Part shown: positions 10,522-21,189 of the stretch, piece after piece
How positions within the stretch are numbered: position 1 is the stretch's first letter
Layout of the letters: every line of letters begins with the position of its first letter
Origin: Paraphoma chrysanthemicola
Lineage: Eukaryota; Ascomycota; Dothideomycetes; Pleosporales; Phaeosphaeriaceae
DNA: 64,000 nucleotides
Direction of reading: 5' to 3'
Assembly: GCA_020744225.1 (NCBI GenBank)
Contig: JAGMWG010000026.1
Span: 400,762-464,761, forward strand
Notes under the pieces: generated by a model
Seen by the model: only the letters and a program-made list of their open reading frames with translations
What the model was told of the DNA's origin: nothing
The model's database searches: none
Translations under genes and position numbers: made by a program

Positions 10522-11290
10522 GACGGATGGTAAGAGCGTGCAACCGGGGCCTGCCAGCTTACTGGTACGGAATGTTGAGTTTTGAGATGGTTGGTAGCGA
10601 CTGTCTCCGTTGTTTCAGTGCGTGATGGTTGGGCCATTCGGCAAGCGGCCCCTCACGCAAGACCAAGCAAGTTACGGGACATGATATCCAGGACCTGTGG
10701 TAGTCGCATAGTTTGTAAACGTATACATTTGTTCATCCCTATACGTCCAAGACGCTTTGAAAGTCCGCTCGCCGGTCCGTGGATTGACTATGATACGACA
10801 GTCTACGTGACGTCGCCTTGGGGAAAAGCCGTTAGTATCTGACAGACGAGTCAGATCAGTGCCAACAAAACAGGATATCGGATACGCAAGGTAAAGGGGC
10901 TGCGCGAGACGCCCCCTAGCTTACCTCTGCGAGCCGCGATAACGTTCGCTCTCACCCACGGCCACCATATGGCGGCTCCATCAATTACGTATGCGCATTG
11001 CCATGCATGCAAAGCGCCTTGAGGTTCCGACTCTATGCATGGCAAGCCCTGCACAGAGAGAGGTCAGAGCAGGGAGCACAATGGGAATTTGGATCTTCAC
11101 ACGCTTTGATTTTTCTTTCCCTTTTCTAATTTTACAGCGCAACGGCGTTGCAAAGAGCTCCGCCAAACATGGCCAGAACCCTGAAAGCTGAAAGGAGAGC
11201 CTTCCGAGATCCCCTTCGCTTAGTTCATCGAGCTGGCCATGGACTATGCTGCTCTCGCCACCTGCCCAGAGACCTATCGCCACTCAACCT
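10522..11290. other. Intergenic between convergent genes, nothing recognised
   Basis: 769 bases between the 3' ends of the genes at 9391 and 11291. Only short overlapping frames are present and no motif was recognised. Confidence 0.6.
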
Positions 11291-12238
11291 TCACGTTGGA
11301 TCGCCTTTGTCCTGCCGCAGCTCGGCCGCCAGCTCAGGCAAGGTCATCATCCCAACCTCCCGCATGACCTCTGTATGCATCTTTTTGAACTCGTTGATGT
11401 CCAACGGCAACGAACTTTCCTTCAATCTCATGACGAAGCTGTGTGGAAACCCAAACTGCGCGAGGGTGGTGGGTAAGAGGCCGGTGCCGAGATCGATGAA
11501 CTGCAAAGACGGTGGCTGATCCGGCTCTCTGCCACGCTGTGTTGTACGCATCAAGCGCAGGAGTTCGGTGTACTGCTCTCGCACAATTTTGTCCCCTAGG
11601 GACTTGGTCCAGCCCGGGCCCTTCAAGTGCGAATTCGCGAGAGCGCTGACGTTTTCCGTCGCGTTGCCAAAGACGCTGAGGAGAAGTGGGTGGAGGTACT
11701 GAGTCACCTCCAGACGCAGGGCGCTCTGATCTTCCTCCACAGTCGTCTTCTCATCTTTCAAGTCCCGGATCTGCTCTTCCAATCCGGTGATGACGTCTTT
11801 ACTTTCCTTAAGGCGCGCCTCATATGACGAAACGAACTCGTCGAGCGCTCCCCCGTCTCCGTCTTTGGAAGCAGGCAGCGCCTCCCTGTAGATGCGATAC
11901 GCCTCTTCGCGCTCTTCGTAGCTGATGCCCAGTGACACTACGAAGTTGAGAGCGCGGCATCTGCGCTGGTTGCTTTCCTGGAGGGCAGCCGAGGTCTGGT
12001 TTTGGATTATAGTCCATGCGGCGTTCTCTTTGATCAAGGTCCTAATTTGACGGACGTGGGCTTCGACAGCCCTCTTCAAGCTCTGTTCATAGCGGCTGCT
12101 GCCATGGCTCGCGGGTAGCTGAGCGATGTCGTTGACTTCCTTGATGGAGTTGTTGAGCTCGGCGAGGTCGAGGTTGTAGGCTGAAATGAGGTGGTCCACA
12201 GCCGGGACGGGCACAGGTGGCATGTGTTCGTCTGACAT
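11291..12238 (-). CDS. Coiled-coil protein, orphan
   Basis: Minus-strand frame. The frame is open from 12361, but I prefer the start at ATG 12238 (MSDEHMPPVP), giving 315 residues, because the 41 residues before it are low-complexity Arg/Ser/Pro. The body is mostly helical, with a clear heptad-like segment around residues 165-205 (YEARLKESKDVITGLEEQIR). No enzymatic motif, signal or membrane segment is seen. Function unknown. It is followed downstream in the same direction by no gene, and preceded by another orphan (12967-13656). Confidence 0.65.
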   Translation of the reverse strand: MSDEHMPPVPVPAVDHLISAYNLDLAELNNSIKEVNDIAQLPASHGSSRYEQSLKRAVEAHVRQIRTLIKENAAWTIIQNQTSAALQESNQRRCRALNFVVSLGISYEEREEAYRIYREALPASKDGDGGALDEFVSSYEARLKESKDVITGLEEQIRDLKDEKTTVEEDQSALRLEVTQYLHPLLLSVFGNATENVSALANSHLKGPGWTKSLGDKIVREQYTELLRLMRTTQRGREPDQPPSLQFIDLGTGLLPTTLAQFGFPHSFVMRLKESSLPLDINEFKKMHTEVMREVGMMTLPELAAELRQDKGDPT

Positions 12239-12966
12239 GGTGGCTAAGGTGGCTTTCGCACGTGATTGCAGGTACGGACGCAAAGTCGTGCTGGAGCGGC
12301 TCACACGTTTTTCTAGTTGTCGGTGCGGCGGTGAAGCCTCACTTTGTCTGCGGGGTTGCAACGCGTGTGGTGGTTACACAGTCCCACCATGCTCGCGACT
12401 GCGGTGATACAATGAAGCCGGTCTGCCCAGGTGGTCGAGATGCCAGCGCGTGACTTTGCACGGGGCAGGGCAGTCGTAGTGGACGACTTAACTTCTGGCT
12501 CACCTTAGAATGGAAGAAAAGAAAACCTCCGCTGTACTGTGCATAACGGCAAATGCAGCACCTCGACACGCGCACATGATATTTTCTAGCTCAGCGGCCG
12601 GGGGTGGGGGCCATTGGGTATGAACAACACGACGCCAAGCCCCACGCCTGAATGTAGTTAACCGGCACTTGCCCCTGCGTACGATTTGTCTGCAGCACCG
12701 CCGTGACATCACGGTCCTCAGCATTCCCGAGGTCCTGCTTCTTGCAGCACATCAGTCCATCACAGCCTACAGCCCCACAAGCAAATTGACCACGAGCGAA
12801 ATGACCACGAAAGAAATGCGGCTGTACAGTGTCTTTGAAATTTTATCTGAATCATGGCACTGCCCACAACACCTCATCCGCACCAGCTGTTCTCAACCGC
12901 CAGATTCGATACCATCGCCGCAAATGTCATGTTTGGTTCCTTGTCCGACTTCGCTACCTGCTATGC
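12239..12966. other. Intergenic, nothing recognised
   Basis: 728 bases containing the promoter of the 11291-12238 gene. No gene or repeat recognised. Confidence 0.55.
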
Positions 12967-13656
12967 CTAAGCACCAAATCTTTTGTTGATCGTATCGTTC
13001 ATCTCATTTGCTTTGTCACTCATCGTGTTGAAGAAGACTTTGCCTTGCTGCCACCACCCAGCGTGCTCCGGCTGCCGAGTGCCAGTGCCAGTGCCGACCA
13101 TGGTATCGTCAAAGAGAAACTTTCCCCATTTTGCCCAAAGCGCCGCCTTGTCGTCTAGCTCAACGTCTGGCTTTATGTCGCGGATCACGCGTATATTGGT
13201 GGGGTCTTCGTCTCCGCGTACTTCCACGATCACGACGTAGCTTTCGAAGCGGGTGACCGTCGCTGCATCGGATCCTTCCGCACGGTTTGTTCCGGCCATG
13301 GAACCATGGGTCGAGTTGCCTGCCTGAGATGGACGTGGTGCACGAACGCGTCGGACCGGCGTGCCATCTATACTACTAGACGGTGTGGAGGACTGCGAGC
13401 CCAGTGTATGACCACGTCGATTCGACTGTGCCGCTGCTGAAGACGAAGGTGAGGAGAAGAGCTTGTTTGCTGGATTCTTCGCTATTTGAGGCGACGGCGA
13501 GATGGAGGAGTCGGCCTCATTATTCTGGTCCGATCCTACTAGCGCTTTCCCACGCGCTTGTTTCTTTTCCGGGCGTTGGATGTCATCATCAGAGTTGCTG
13601 GGGCTTGGTCGTCGTCGCTTGCCATCTAAGCTCGGAATACTGTTTAGTGGCGCCAT
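12967..13656 (-). CDS. Basic, Ser-rich, probably nuclear protein, orphan
   Basis: The minus-strand frame is open from 13866, but the start chosen is ATG 13656 (MAPLNSIPSLDGKRRR), giving 229 residues; the upstream extension reads like 5' leader. Residues 10-35 hold two basic clusters, GKRRRPSPS and RPEKKQARGK, that resemble nuclear localisation signals. Residues 35-120 are Ser/Pro-rich and disordered. The C-terminal 100 residues look folded (ESYVVIVEVRGDED ... WAKWGKFLFDDTM ... WWQQGKVFFNTM). No known family is recognised. The 344 bp to the divergent small gene at 14001 would serve as a shared promoter region. Confidence 0.6.
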   Translation of the reverse strand: MAPLNSIPSLDGKRRRPSPSNSDDDIQRPEKKQARGKALVGSDQNNEADSSISPSPQIAKNPANKLFSSPSSSAAAQSNRRGHTLGSQSSTPSSSIDGTPVRRVRAPRPSQAGNSTHGSMAGTNRAEGSDAATVTRFESYVVIVEVRGDEDPTNIRVIRDIKPDVELDDKAALWAKWGKFLFDDTMVGTGTGTRQPEHAGWWQQGKVFFNTMSDKANEMNDTINKRFGA

Positions 13657-14000
13657 GAAGATCCGGTCCGTTTGCGCTAAGGTTGAGTTGAGGTAGGATG
13701 TCCTTGGTTGGCCCGAATGTGGAGTGAAGTGTGGGAAAGCGTTCGACTTGATGATGATGGTAGTACTATCTGCGCACTTGTCGCTATTTGCTATGCAAAC
13801 AATTGCGCCCTGGTCGGCTTTCACGACAGCGCGCACGCAGCTCCTGTCACGTTCCCAGGCCCCCACACACGCGCGGTGGACGCAGACGTGAATGCCAGAT
13901 ACAAGGCGCAGACTTTGCTCTTTGACTCGTAGCCTGCTTTCTCATACAACACCGCATCCAATCCGAACTTCAACTCCGACCAATTCAACACGGCAAGACC

Positions 14001-14249
14001 ATGCCTCATCTCGGTGCCATCTGGGCTGTTATTGTGCCCCACATCCGGCGATTCTTGAAGAGTCTATGGGGAAAAATTATTTTGCTTCTTTCCTGTATCG
14101 TGGTCATCATCATGGTCGCCCGCTATATGATGCCATCATCCACTCCACCAGGGTCCCTGAGAACGGTTGTGTCTACGACTGAGCAATCTGCATTGTCAAG
14201 CGCGACACGACGGACGCAATGGGTGACACCGCACCTCGAGCGGATGTGA
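14001..14249 (+). CDS. Very small single-pass membrane protein
   Basis: 82 residues from ATG 14001. One strong transmembrane segment is at about 24-42 (GKIILLLSCIVVIIMVARYMM), preceded by basic residues (RRFLKSLWGK), and a Ser/Thr-rich tail follows. No family recognised. The frame is short, so chance cannot be excluded, but the ATG context, the clean hydrophobic helix and the pyrimidine-rich leader favour a gene. It is one of four small orphan membrane proteins in the window. Confidence 0.45.
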   Translation: MPHLGAIWAVIVPHIRRFLKSLWGKIILLLSCIVVIIMVARYMMPSSTPPGSLRTVVSTTEQSALSSATRRTQWVTPHLERM

Positions 14250-14525
14250 GATCGCATCTAGGTATCGCAGGTATGTCTTGAGATTAGCCCTGGGAAGTGC
14301 AAGCAATGACTTGGTCTCAAAGACATCAGCCTGCTCCAGATGCAGATATATCGGAAGAGTGAGGGGAGGGAATGATGACGCAGATGAGAAGCGCAACGAC
14401 TCATTAGTATGAAGGGCTTCATAGTGCCGATGGCTCAGAACAAGGAGCCCGAACGAAAAATTAAATGGATGTAGCCCAGACCTTCTCCTTGCCCGCACAA
14501 CACGAACTTCGCTGATACCCTACCC

Positions 14526-17137
14526 TCAAAAGCCCCTCATCAACTCTTGCAACATTTCCCTCACGCAATTGTTCGCTCCGCTGTCCTTGCATAATGCCGG
14601 CAAACCCAGCTCCTCCAATCTCCTGAACCCGCGGTCGCTCGCTCCCGTCTTATCGCCGCCTTTACTTGCGCCCCACATTTGGCTGGGCGACATATCAGCT
14701 TGCAGATAGAGCAGGCAGCCGAGCCCCAGGCGTGCGGCGAAGTACAGATACTGGCTGTCCATTGCAGTCAGTGGATGTTGGGTGCAAGGGATTGACTCTG
14801 TAATGGTGAATACAGATCATAGGCATGTAGGGCGACACAAAGGTCATGGAGGGCCACATGACTAAAATGGGAATACAACGTACCTTCCCTTCTCCCTCAC
14901 TTGCTTGATCGTTTCCACAAATTCTTTCTTTTCCATCGGGAAATCTGAGTAGCGGACCCGGAAGTTATTCCAGAGGCCATCGTAATGGCGAGGCATCATG
15001 CGGGGAAGTGTCTTCCGTCCGATGTTATTGTATATGGTCGTGGCATCACCCTCCTGGGGACGCTCACTTGACTCACCGTCGCCATTGTCCCTGAGCAGAG
15101 CCTGGTAGTCTTGGTCTAATAGCTTTCGATCTGTGTGCAGAGCCGTCAAATGAAAAAAGAAGAACACGTACAAGAGGATCTCCTGAACGTTCGCCTGTGT
15201 GGATGTAGTAATAAACTTGATGCGCGAAGCCAGCAGGTCTGCTGACGACTGTGTAGAAGCCGCGATTGGAGCGTTGGATCCAGCGAGACGGGACTGAAGT
15301 CTCGTTCCTTTCGAAAGTGTTGCCGTTACAGTTGATCCGGCACCGGAACTACCAGACGGAGGAGCGATCTGCGCAGACTGATGGAAGGAAGAAAGGTTTT
15401 CGATCGCACTCCGCTTCAACATGTCAGCGATACCGGGAGGAAGTACGAAATCAGATGCTTCTTTCCTCTCGAAGCGTCGCCACCATTGTTCAATTTTCGT
15501 TGCGCCGCTCTTCTTTCCGCTGCTGCCTCCTCCCCCTGTTCCTCGTCCATGACCTCTGGCGCTATCGGTCACGCTGCCAGCCCAGTCACCCGAGTTTGAT
15601 TTGGAAAGCACCGAAGGAGGATTGACAGCATCAGCCAGTTCAATGTCCATCAATCTCCTATGTCGCACGGAGTCCACAACCTCATGTCCTGGCAGGACAA
15701 TCTTGACGAGCAGTTCTAGGTTCAGAACCGTGGTCCGTGGCCATTGTGGCTGTCGGGAAAGGCCGTTGAGCAGGCTGATGGTTTCCTCGAAATTCTGACT
15801 TATCGGTTAGAGAAAGAGTCGGCCGTATGAGGGGAACGCAAGGCAAAAGGGACATTGGAGAAAGGTGACTGTCGAGATTGAGGAGTATTGAATTGCGACC
15901 ATGGAGTACCTACCACACTGCATTGATTCGCTCCGAGAAACCGCTTTATAGCTCGAATAGTGTTCCCTGGTGAGAGAAGGGGAATAGTTTCGTCGTCACA
16001 TTCAAACGGCCATGGATCAAATGACTGGTCTTGGCTCTGTGGAATACTCGGCTGGGCAGTTTGTGGCGATGCTGGCGGCGAGTTGACGCCGATGGGCAAC
16101 TTTCCTCGCTGCTTCGCACTCATTGGCGCTTTCGTTGCCAACGCTGCGTGTGTTGGGGTTGCCGGACCAGGAGTCATTAGACCACTTTGCTCCATGGCGC
16201 TGACATACGCCGCACCGACAGTCACGTCAGGATAGCTTCCTGGATCATTCTGAATACCTGCATCGTGAAGGAAGGCAGACTCTCCTGGATCGTTTCTGGC
16301 GTTGGGATCCCACAAAGCATTCAGGATACCCGATTCGACTTGTGCATCTGAAGGCTCCAGGTCTCTGTAGTCATGTAGGCCTTGCGACTTCATGTATACA
16401 GATCCTCGAGCACGTTCTCTCTCATCCGCGATGCCACATCTGTTCGCGTGCCCCAAGTTAGCAAGACGGACGTCGAGCACTTCTGGAGCCGCGTCTTCCA
16501 CCAATTTCGAGACTTCAAAGTCGTCGACCAGGTATAGGTCGTAACTGTGAGAACTGTCTATAGTGGAAGCCTGTAACGACGAGTGGGTGGTATAACCGGG
16601 GTCGGTGGAGGAATTGTAGTCGGTAGACGAAACGTGATTGAACTGTGCAGCGTCCCCGGTCACTTCCATGAATTCTTCGTGCGTCATTTCGTGAAGGTCA
16701 TAGCTATGAGTGCTGTCGCTCGTTGAGGCTTCATACTCGGTAGAAGCGATGAATGACTCCTCGGGGGAACTGGGAAAGGAGTCGTTGTGACAGGATTCCA
16801 CGTTCGAGACATCAGAAGGTGAAGGCATGCGATTCTGTACTGGGGTCTCATCAGGGTCTCTATCACTGCTAAACCCATTGCTCAAGTGTATGGAGGCATG
16901 GCTGCGGTCATGCGGATCGTGTTGGACTACATCGCCTGCCTCCACACGCCTGCGTATAGTGCCTGGCGCAGCTCGCTTGTGAGTAGCCTCGACAGGGTCA
17001 ATGTTATCCCGTCGCTGGTTTTTGGTGGGAAAGGTCCATGGTTCGGGTGGTACTGGGTCGAAAGCGGAGGAGCTTGAAGATGGCGTGGATTGGCGGGGAG
17101 GACCGCGTGGCTTTGGAAGTCTTGAAACGCGGACCAT
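14526..17137 (-). CDS. Three-exon, largely disordered protein of 787 residues, orphan
   Basis: Proposed complement(join(14526-14754, 14884-15794, 15914-17137)). Intron 1 (15795-15913) has donor GTAGGT, a ctaac branch-like site and acceptor TCAG. Intron 2 (14755-14883) has donor GTACGT, a ctgac branch-like site and acceptor ACAG. All phases agree and the total is exactly 788 codons. Exon 1 encodes a disordered, Ser/Pro/Asp-rich region with two related motifs containing HSYDL at residues 144-148 and 197-201, each preceded by a Ser/Thr-rich run and followed by acidic/hydrophobic residues. Exons 2 and 3 include a helical, probably folded part (for example the stretch starting NFEETISLLNGL just after intron 1), a Gly/Ser linker, and a conserved-looking C-terminus (SQYLYFAARLGLGCLLYL). 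No known domain is recognised. The repeated motif may be a short linear binding site; that is inference. Confidence 0.65.
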
Positions 17138-18340
17138 GATCGACTATAGCCGCAGCGATGAATAAGGCAACCGCCAGGGAGGAGACAAATGCTTACAGCC
17201 GGAAGAAAGCGAGGAACGGTGAAGAGGTGGATGAGAAGGAGGAGGGCAAGGGACGGAGAAGGAGGACGAGTTGGAGGTCGAGGAAGAGAAAATACCGGTC
17301 CAGATTTTGCGGAGATGTTGGCAACATTGGTCGGAATTGAGACGAATGGCGCGAAGATATATTGGCAAGTATTTGCAATGCCCGGTCAAAGTTCCACCAC
17401 ACGCAGTACCGTGCGGGCACTGTTTTCGTAAATAGTGATCGCTATTACGCAGACCATGATCCTCGAAATTCGACCCAAACGCATCCAATCACCGAGAAAC
17501 ATCAAGTTGAACTACTCAGTATTGAAGTTATTATTCCCAGTCGCGCAATGCGCCACACTTGCCAGCCTTAGTTGACAGGGTGAAACACGGCACGCTAGTG
17601 AGCGAGCTGAGGGCGTGTGCCTGCGTCAGGGGGCATCGCCAATTCTTTCGCCCTCCCGAATCAAGCGGCGAGCCAAGACATCTAGGCGTAACTGAGAAGA
17701 AAAAGAGATAGTTCCGAAAAACATTTTCCTCCACCTTGCGGCGTCACCAGAGCAACGATCCGTGTTGCGCACAGTGATGTGACATATTGCCGCACCATGG
17801 ACCGTCACATCGTTCTCTAGCCGCCGCGTGCTTATTGTGGGAGGTATTTCAGGCCAAGCATTCGAAGTGGCCGAGACATGGTTGCTGCGTCGTCACCAAA
17901 TCAATGTCATCAAAGGCGGGCTGCAAGCGAATCTACGGGCGTCCATGCTTCCAGAAAGATAGGCCAAAGGGCAAGTTGTTATTGGGAGTGGATGAAATCT
18001 CGTTCTGAAGTGTATGTACCGAGTATTTCTTTTAGAAATGTTTCGGCCTCTCGAACGCGAAGATTTCCTGGACTAATGTTTTTGTTGGAGGAACAGCCTG
18101 TGCAATACCAACCCGATCCTCTGTACTTTGTTCGACGTCAATATTTTACCTTGCTCCTGAAGAATCCTCCGTCGTGCCCCGAACATGCAGGACTCACCAA
18201 GCCTGGAACGACGAAGTAACCGGCTTGCTGCGCGAGACAGGCTCCCAGGTATGCTATTACAGACGAATTCATCGACGTGCTCAACTCTGACGATGTGACT
18301 GCCAGTTCCTTCGCCTTCTCGCCTTCTCCCAAGGACGCCC
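17138..18340. other. Intergenic between divergent genes, nothing recognised
   Basis: 1.2 kb holding the promoters of two divergent genes. Short frames only. No repeat or motif stands out. Confidence 0.6.
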
Positions 18341-18964
18341 ATGGATCAGACCTGGACCCGCGGACAGGGCATTGCCTTCCGTCATGGCGACGCTTCAACG
18401 AATGACTCGATCCTCGTGGACCTGTCGGCTAGTCATATGAACCCCAAACCGCCCTCGCCGCCTCCGACCACGACCGCGCCCCAGTCATCCATCGTCGCGT
18501 CCTCCATCAGAATCTTCCGTCAAATCGTCTTCATCCTCAGCTGCATCAAATGCAGCTTTTCGGCTCTCCAACAGTACCAAAACTCGTCTCTGTCGACAGT
18601 CGAGCTCGTGACCAAGTATGCCTCCGGCATTAAAGGCCCTGACTCTTTGCACTCCTTTCTCGCCAATCCATACACCTTGACCGCTCTCGTCCTACTTGGC
18701 GAAGTCTTCATGAATGAGTGGAGTTATATAGTCGGCCGGTTTCATGCAGTCACGGGTTTCTCGCCACGCTCGGTGGCCATGGGGCGCTACTGGACGATTA
18801 TCTTGTGGGCCATGGCTGCTCTTCTTGTACAGATCGTCATCAACATGCTCATGCGTGAAGATTGCTTGAAAAGTGGGGACATCGACAAGCGAATTAGGGA
18901 GGCGATGCAAAAGCCTGGTATGTCGCGCAGCAATGCTGCTGACCATATCAGTGGAGAGCAATAA
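18341..18964 (+). CDS. Three-helix membrane protein, orphan
   Basis: 207 residues from ATG 18341. The N-terminal 48 residues are polar and Pro-rich (PKPPSPPPTTTAPQ). Three hydrophobic segments follow at about 51-75, 111-131 and 151-171 (WTIILWAMAALLVQIVINML). The C-terminal tail is polar and basic. A downstream ATG (residue 33) is an alternative start that would keep all three helices. No family recognised. Confidence 0.55.
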   Translation: MDQTWTRGQGIAFRHGDASTNDSILVDLSASHMNPKPPSPPPTTTAPQSSIVASSIRIFRQIVFILSCIKCSFSALQQYQNSSLSTVELVTKYASGIKGPDSLHSFLANPYTLTALVLLGEVFMNEWSYIVGRFHAVTGFSPRSVAMGRYWTIILWAMAALLVQIVINMLMREDCLKSGDIDKRIREAMQKPGMSRSNAADHISGEQ

Positions 18965-19009
18965 AGCAGTGAGTATACTTTGCCGTCGCTAAACCTCTTC
19001 AAGACTAGC

Positions 19010-19543
19010 TTAGGAAGCATGGTTTGAGGATATCGATGGAATGGGATGATGGATCATTTCAGGCAAGGACAACAATTGGTGGAAATTTCTTAGGAACGTG
19101 TAATCTATGTAACCAATCATGTGTTTGAACCCAACGCTGCGTTCCAAGCAGTCCCCTTCAATGACCTTCATGTTGCGTCTTTCATTGGACGTCGGTGCGG
19201 TAGCAAGTAAATCGTCTAGAGGAGCGGTGCGGATGTAATACATCTCGTGTTCATATTCGTGCCTTTCTGCTGGAAATAATGCACTCGAACGTCTAGGAAA
19301 AGCAATGTCTTCGTCTCCGAGATCTATCCAATACTCAGACATGTCCAGCACGTACGATGTGTCATCCAGGTTCATGAGCACGCGCACTGGTCTGAATTCT
19401 CCGAGCTCACATGGTACATCACCACTTGGCCAACTCGGATTGGGGGTTGAATATCAGACTTCCAGATTCGGATATTCTCCACGTCTCATTAGTGAAACCA
19501 GCCCAATGAGTGGTTGCGGTTGAGAGCTCGTAATGGTCGCCAT
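19010..19543 (-). pseudogene. Orphan gene with a single in-frame TGA
   Basis: From ATG 19543 (MATITSSQPQPLIGLVSL) the minus-strand frame stays open for 178 codons to the stop at 19010, broken only by TGA at codon 30 (19454-19456). The part after the stop reads like normal protein (DVPCELGEFRPVRVLMNLDD). No domain is recognised. TGA is the expected product of CGA to TGA or TGG to TGA by one transition. Alternatives are an intron hiding the stop, a sequencing error, or stop readthrough; I see no obvious GT-AG pair around it. Confidence 0.5.
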
Positions 19544-20699
19544 CTCGAGAAAACTTCCGGGAAAGTCTGCTATGTAGCTCTCCTCGGACTTTGAGCCCCC
19601 AGCAGCTTATCTACTAGCAAGCAAATTCTTTTATTTGCATGTGGCGACTAGGCTCTTACACGAACTCAAGTACTTGGGTTGGCCCACAGTATATCGGCCA
19701 GTGTTGAAGGTACTCAAGTGCTGGTGTGGCGACATCGCATGATTTCTGGGCCAATTCGCGCAGGATACTGCGGGCCATAACGTGGTATGCTATCGCTGGG
19801 AGGAGCCGTCGAGGTGCGCAACCATGCTTTGCTTGATAGCCTTGCTGTGGTCGAGTGTACATTCGCATGTTGCATCTCCTTTCGCGGCCGAGGTATGGGT
19901 TGGTGCGTAATATCCCCGCATTTTTGAATGCAATCAATGCGTCCTAGTCTCTTTCGCCCACAATCGCCATGGCCCAACAAACTCTCATGTACGGCAGGGC
20001 TTAGCCCAGAGAAAGATTCATACGCGAGGCTCCTCCGCGATCATGAAGCTCAACGCGCTATCATCACCGTCGTCGTGGCCGCTAGCTGGTGGCCGGCGAA
20101 ATCCGCCTGTCGAGGTACACAATACGTCGAGCGTCTTCCTCGCAATACGACGAGCTTCTTCTTCGCAAACACCATCACTTACGCCTTGACCTGACGAATC
20201 AACCTTTACCAACTCATGTCAAGCAGTACCAGAAGCGCTGATTTTTGCGCTTTTGGCATCATCAAATCTTCACCCTATGTCAAAATGCTTGTTGAATTGT
20301 AACTGGTGCACTCGTGCCCGACCTCTTGTCCCCGTCCCCTCAGACCATGTGATGTGCTATCTCAAAACTCACCCAAGCCCAGCGCCGTTTCCTACTCGGG
20401 TGTTGGGTTGAAAAAGAAGCAATACGTGGCTGCAAAGAGGCTGAAACGTCTGCCACCACCTACACCAGGTTAGATGCCAGGAAGTTGAGGATGGGACCCT
20501 CCACTGCAAGACTGAGACAGTTTCTTCGTGAAGAAGAAGAATCACTTCCTGCCCGCTAGCCCGAGAAGCCTCTACGGTGACCCCATCAATAGAACACGGG
20601 GTCTAAAGGCCCATCAACGTCGCTGCGGGTCAACTGGGAGCGCCTCTGGTCGCCGTTTTCACGTAACTGGACACCCCGTCATGGTCCCACATCTTTGCG
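19544..20699. other. No recognisable gene
   Basis: Includes a 93-codon minus-strand frame without ATG (19656-19937) and a Cys-poor stretch of overlapping small frames. Nothing recognised. Confidence 0.5.
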
Positions 20700-21185
20700 G
20701 GCACCATTCACGAGCCATTAACAGCATACGCAGGCACCGGACAGTCTTTCGGCATGCAGTACGCGATGAAGCACGACATGCAGCAGCAGCACTTCGGCGC
20801 GCCGCCCTATATGAACGGCAACCGCATCAAGTCGGAGAATGGCTCGGAGCGTGGCGTCTCGCCTCACCCTTAGACTCGTCGCGCTACTCGTCGCAGCAGC
20901 CACAACAACCCCTTCCGTAGTACCCAGCATTCCTTTCTAGCATATGAACGGCCTGCAGCGATATCTGTCCCTGTCCCAGATGCAGGCGCCTATGCCTATG
21001 CTCACTAACAACAAGTACATCCCGAATCTCCTAGACTATGCGTATGGACAGCTGCAGCCGCAGGTGTCCGACCAGAAACAACATCAGGGTGGTCGTCCGG
21101 CGTCCGACACGGGCCCACCGAAAGCCTTCGCGTGCTCGAAGTGTGATAAGGGTGGGTCCGTGTTCGAATGTCCGCGTCTGGTTCG
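20700..21185 (+). pseudogene. Relic of a Gln-rich C2H2 zinc-finger transcription factor
   Basis: Pieces in more than one frame read like a fungal C2H2 regulator: a Gln/Met/Tyr-rich section (MQYAMKHDMQQQHFGAPPYM), a Ser/Gln section (DSSRYSSQQPQQPLP), and the typical entry to a first zinc finger, GPPKAFACSKCDKG, ending near 21150. Immediately after CDKG the finger sequence is lost and a stop follows. Frame changes and stops (TAG near 20872) separate the pieces. The family is known for DNA-binding regulators with several fingers, and here no complete finger survives. Moderately sure of the family, not of which regulator. Confidence 0.5.
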
Positions 21186-21189
21186 TTGA

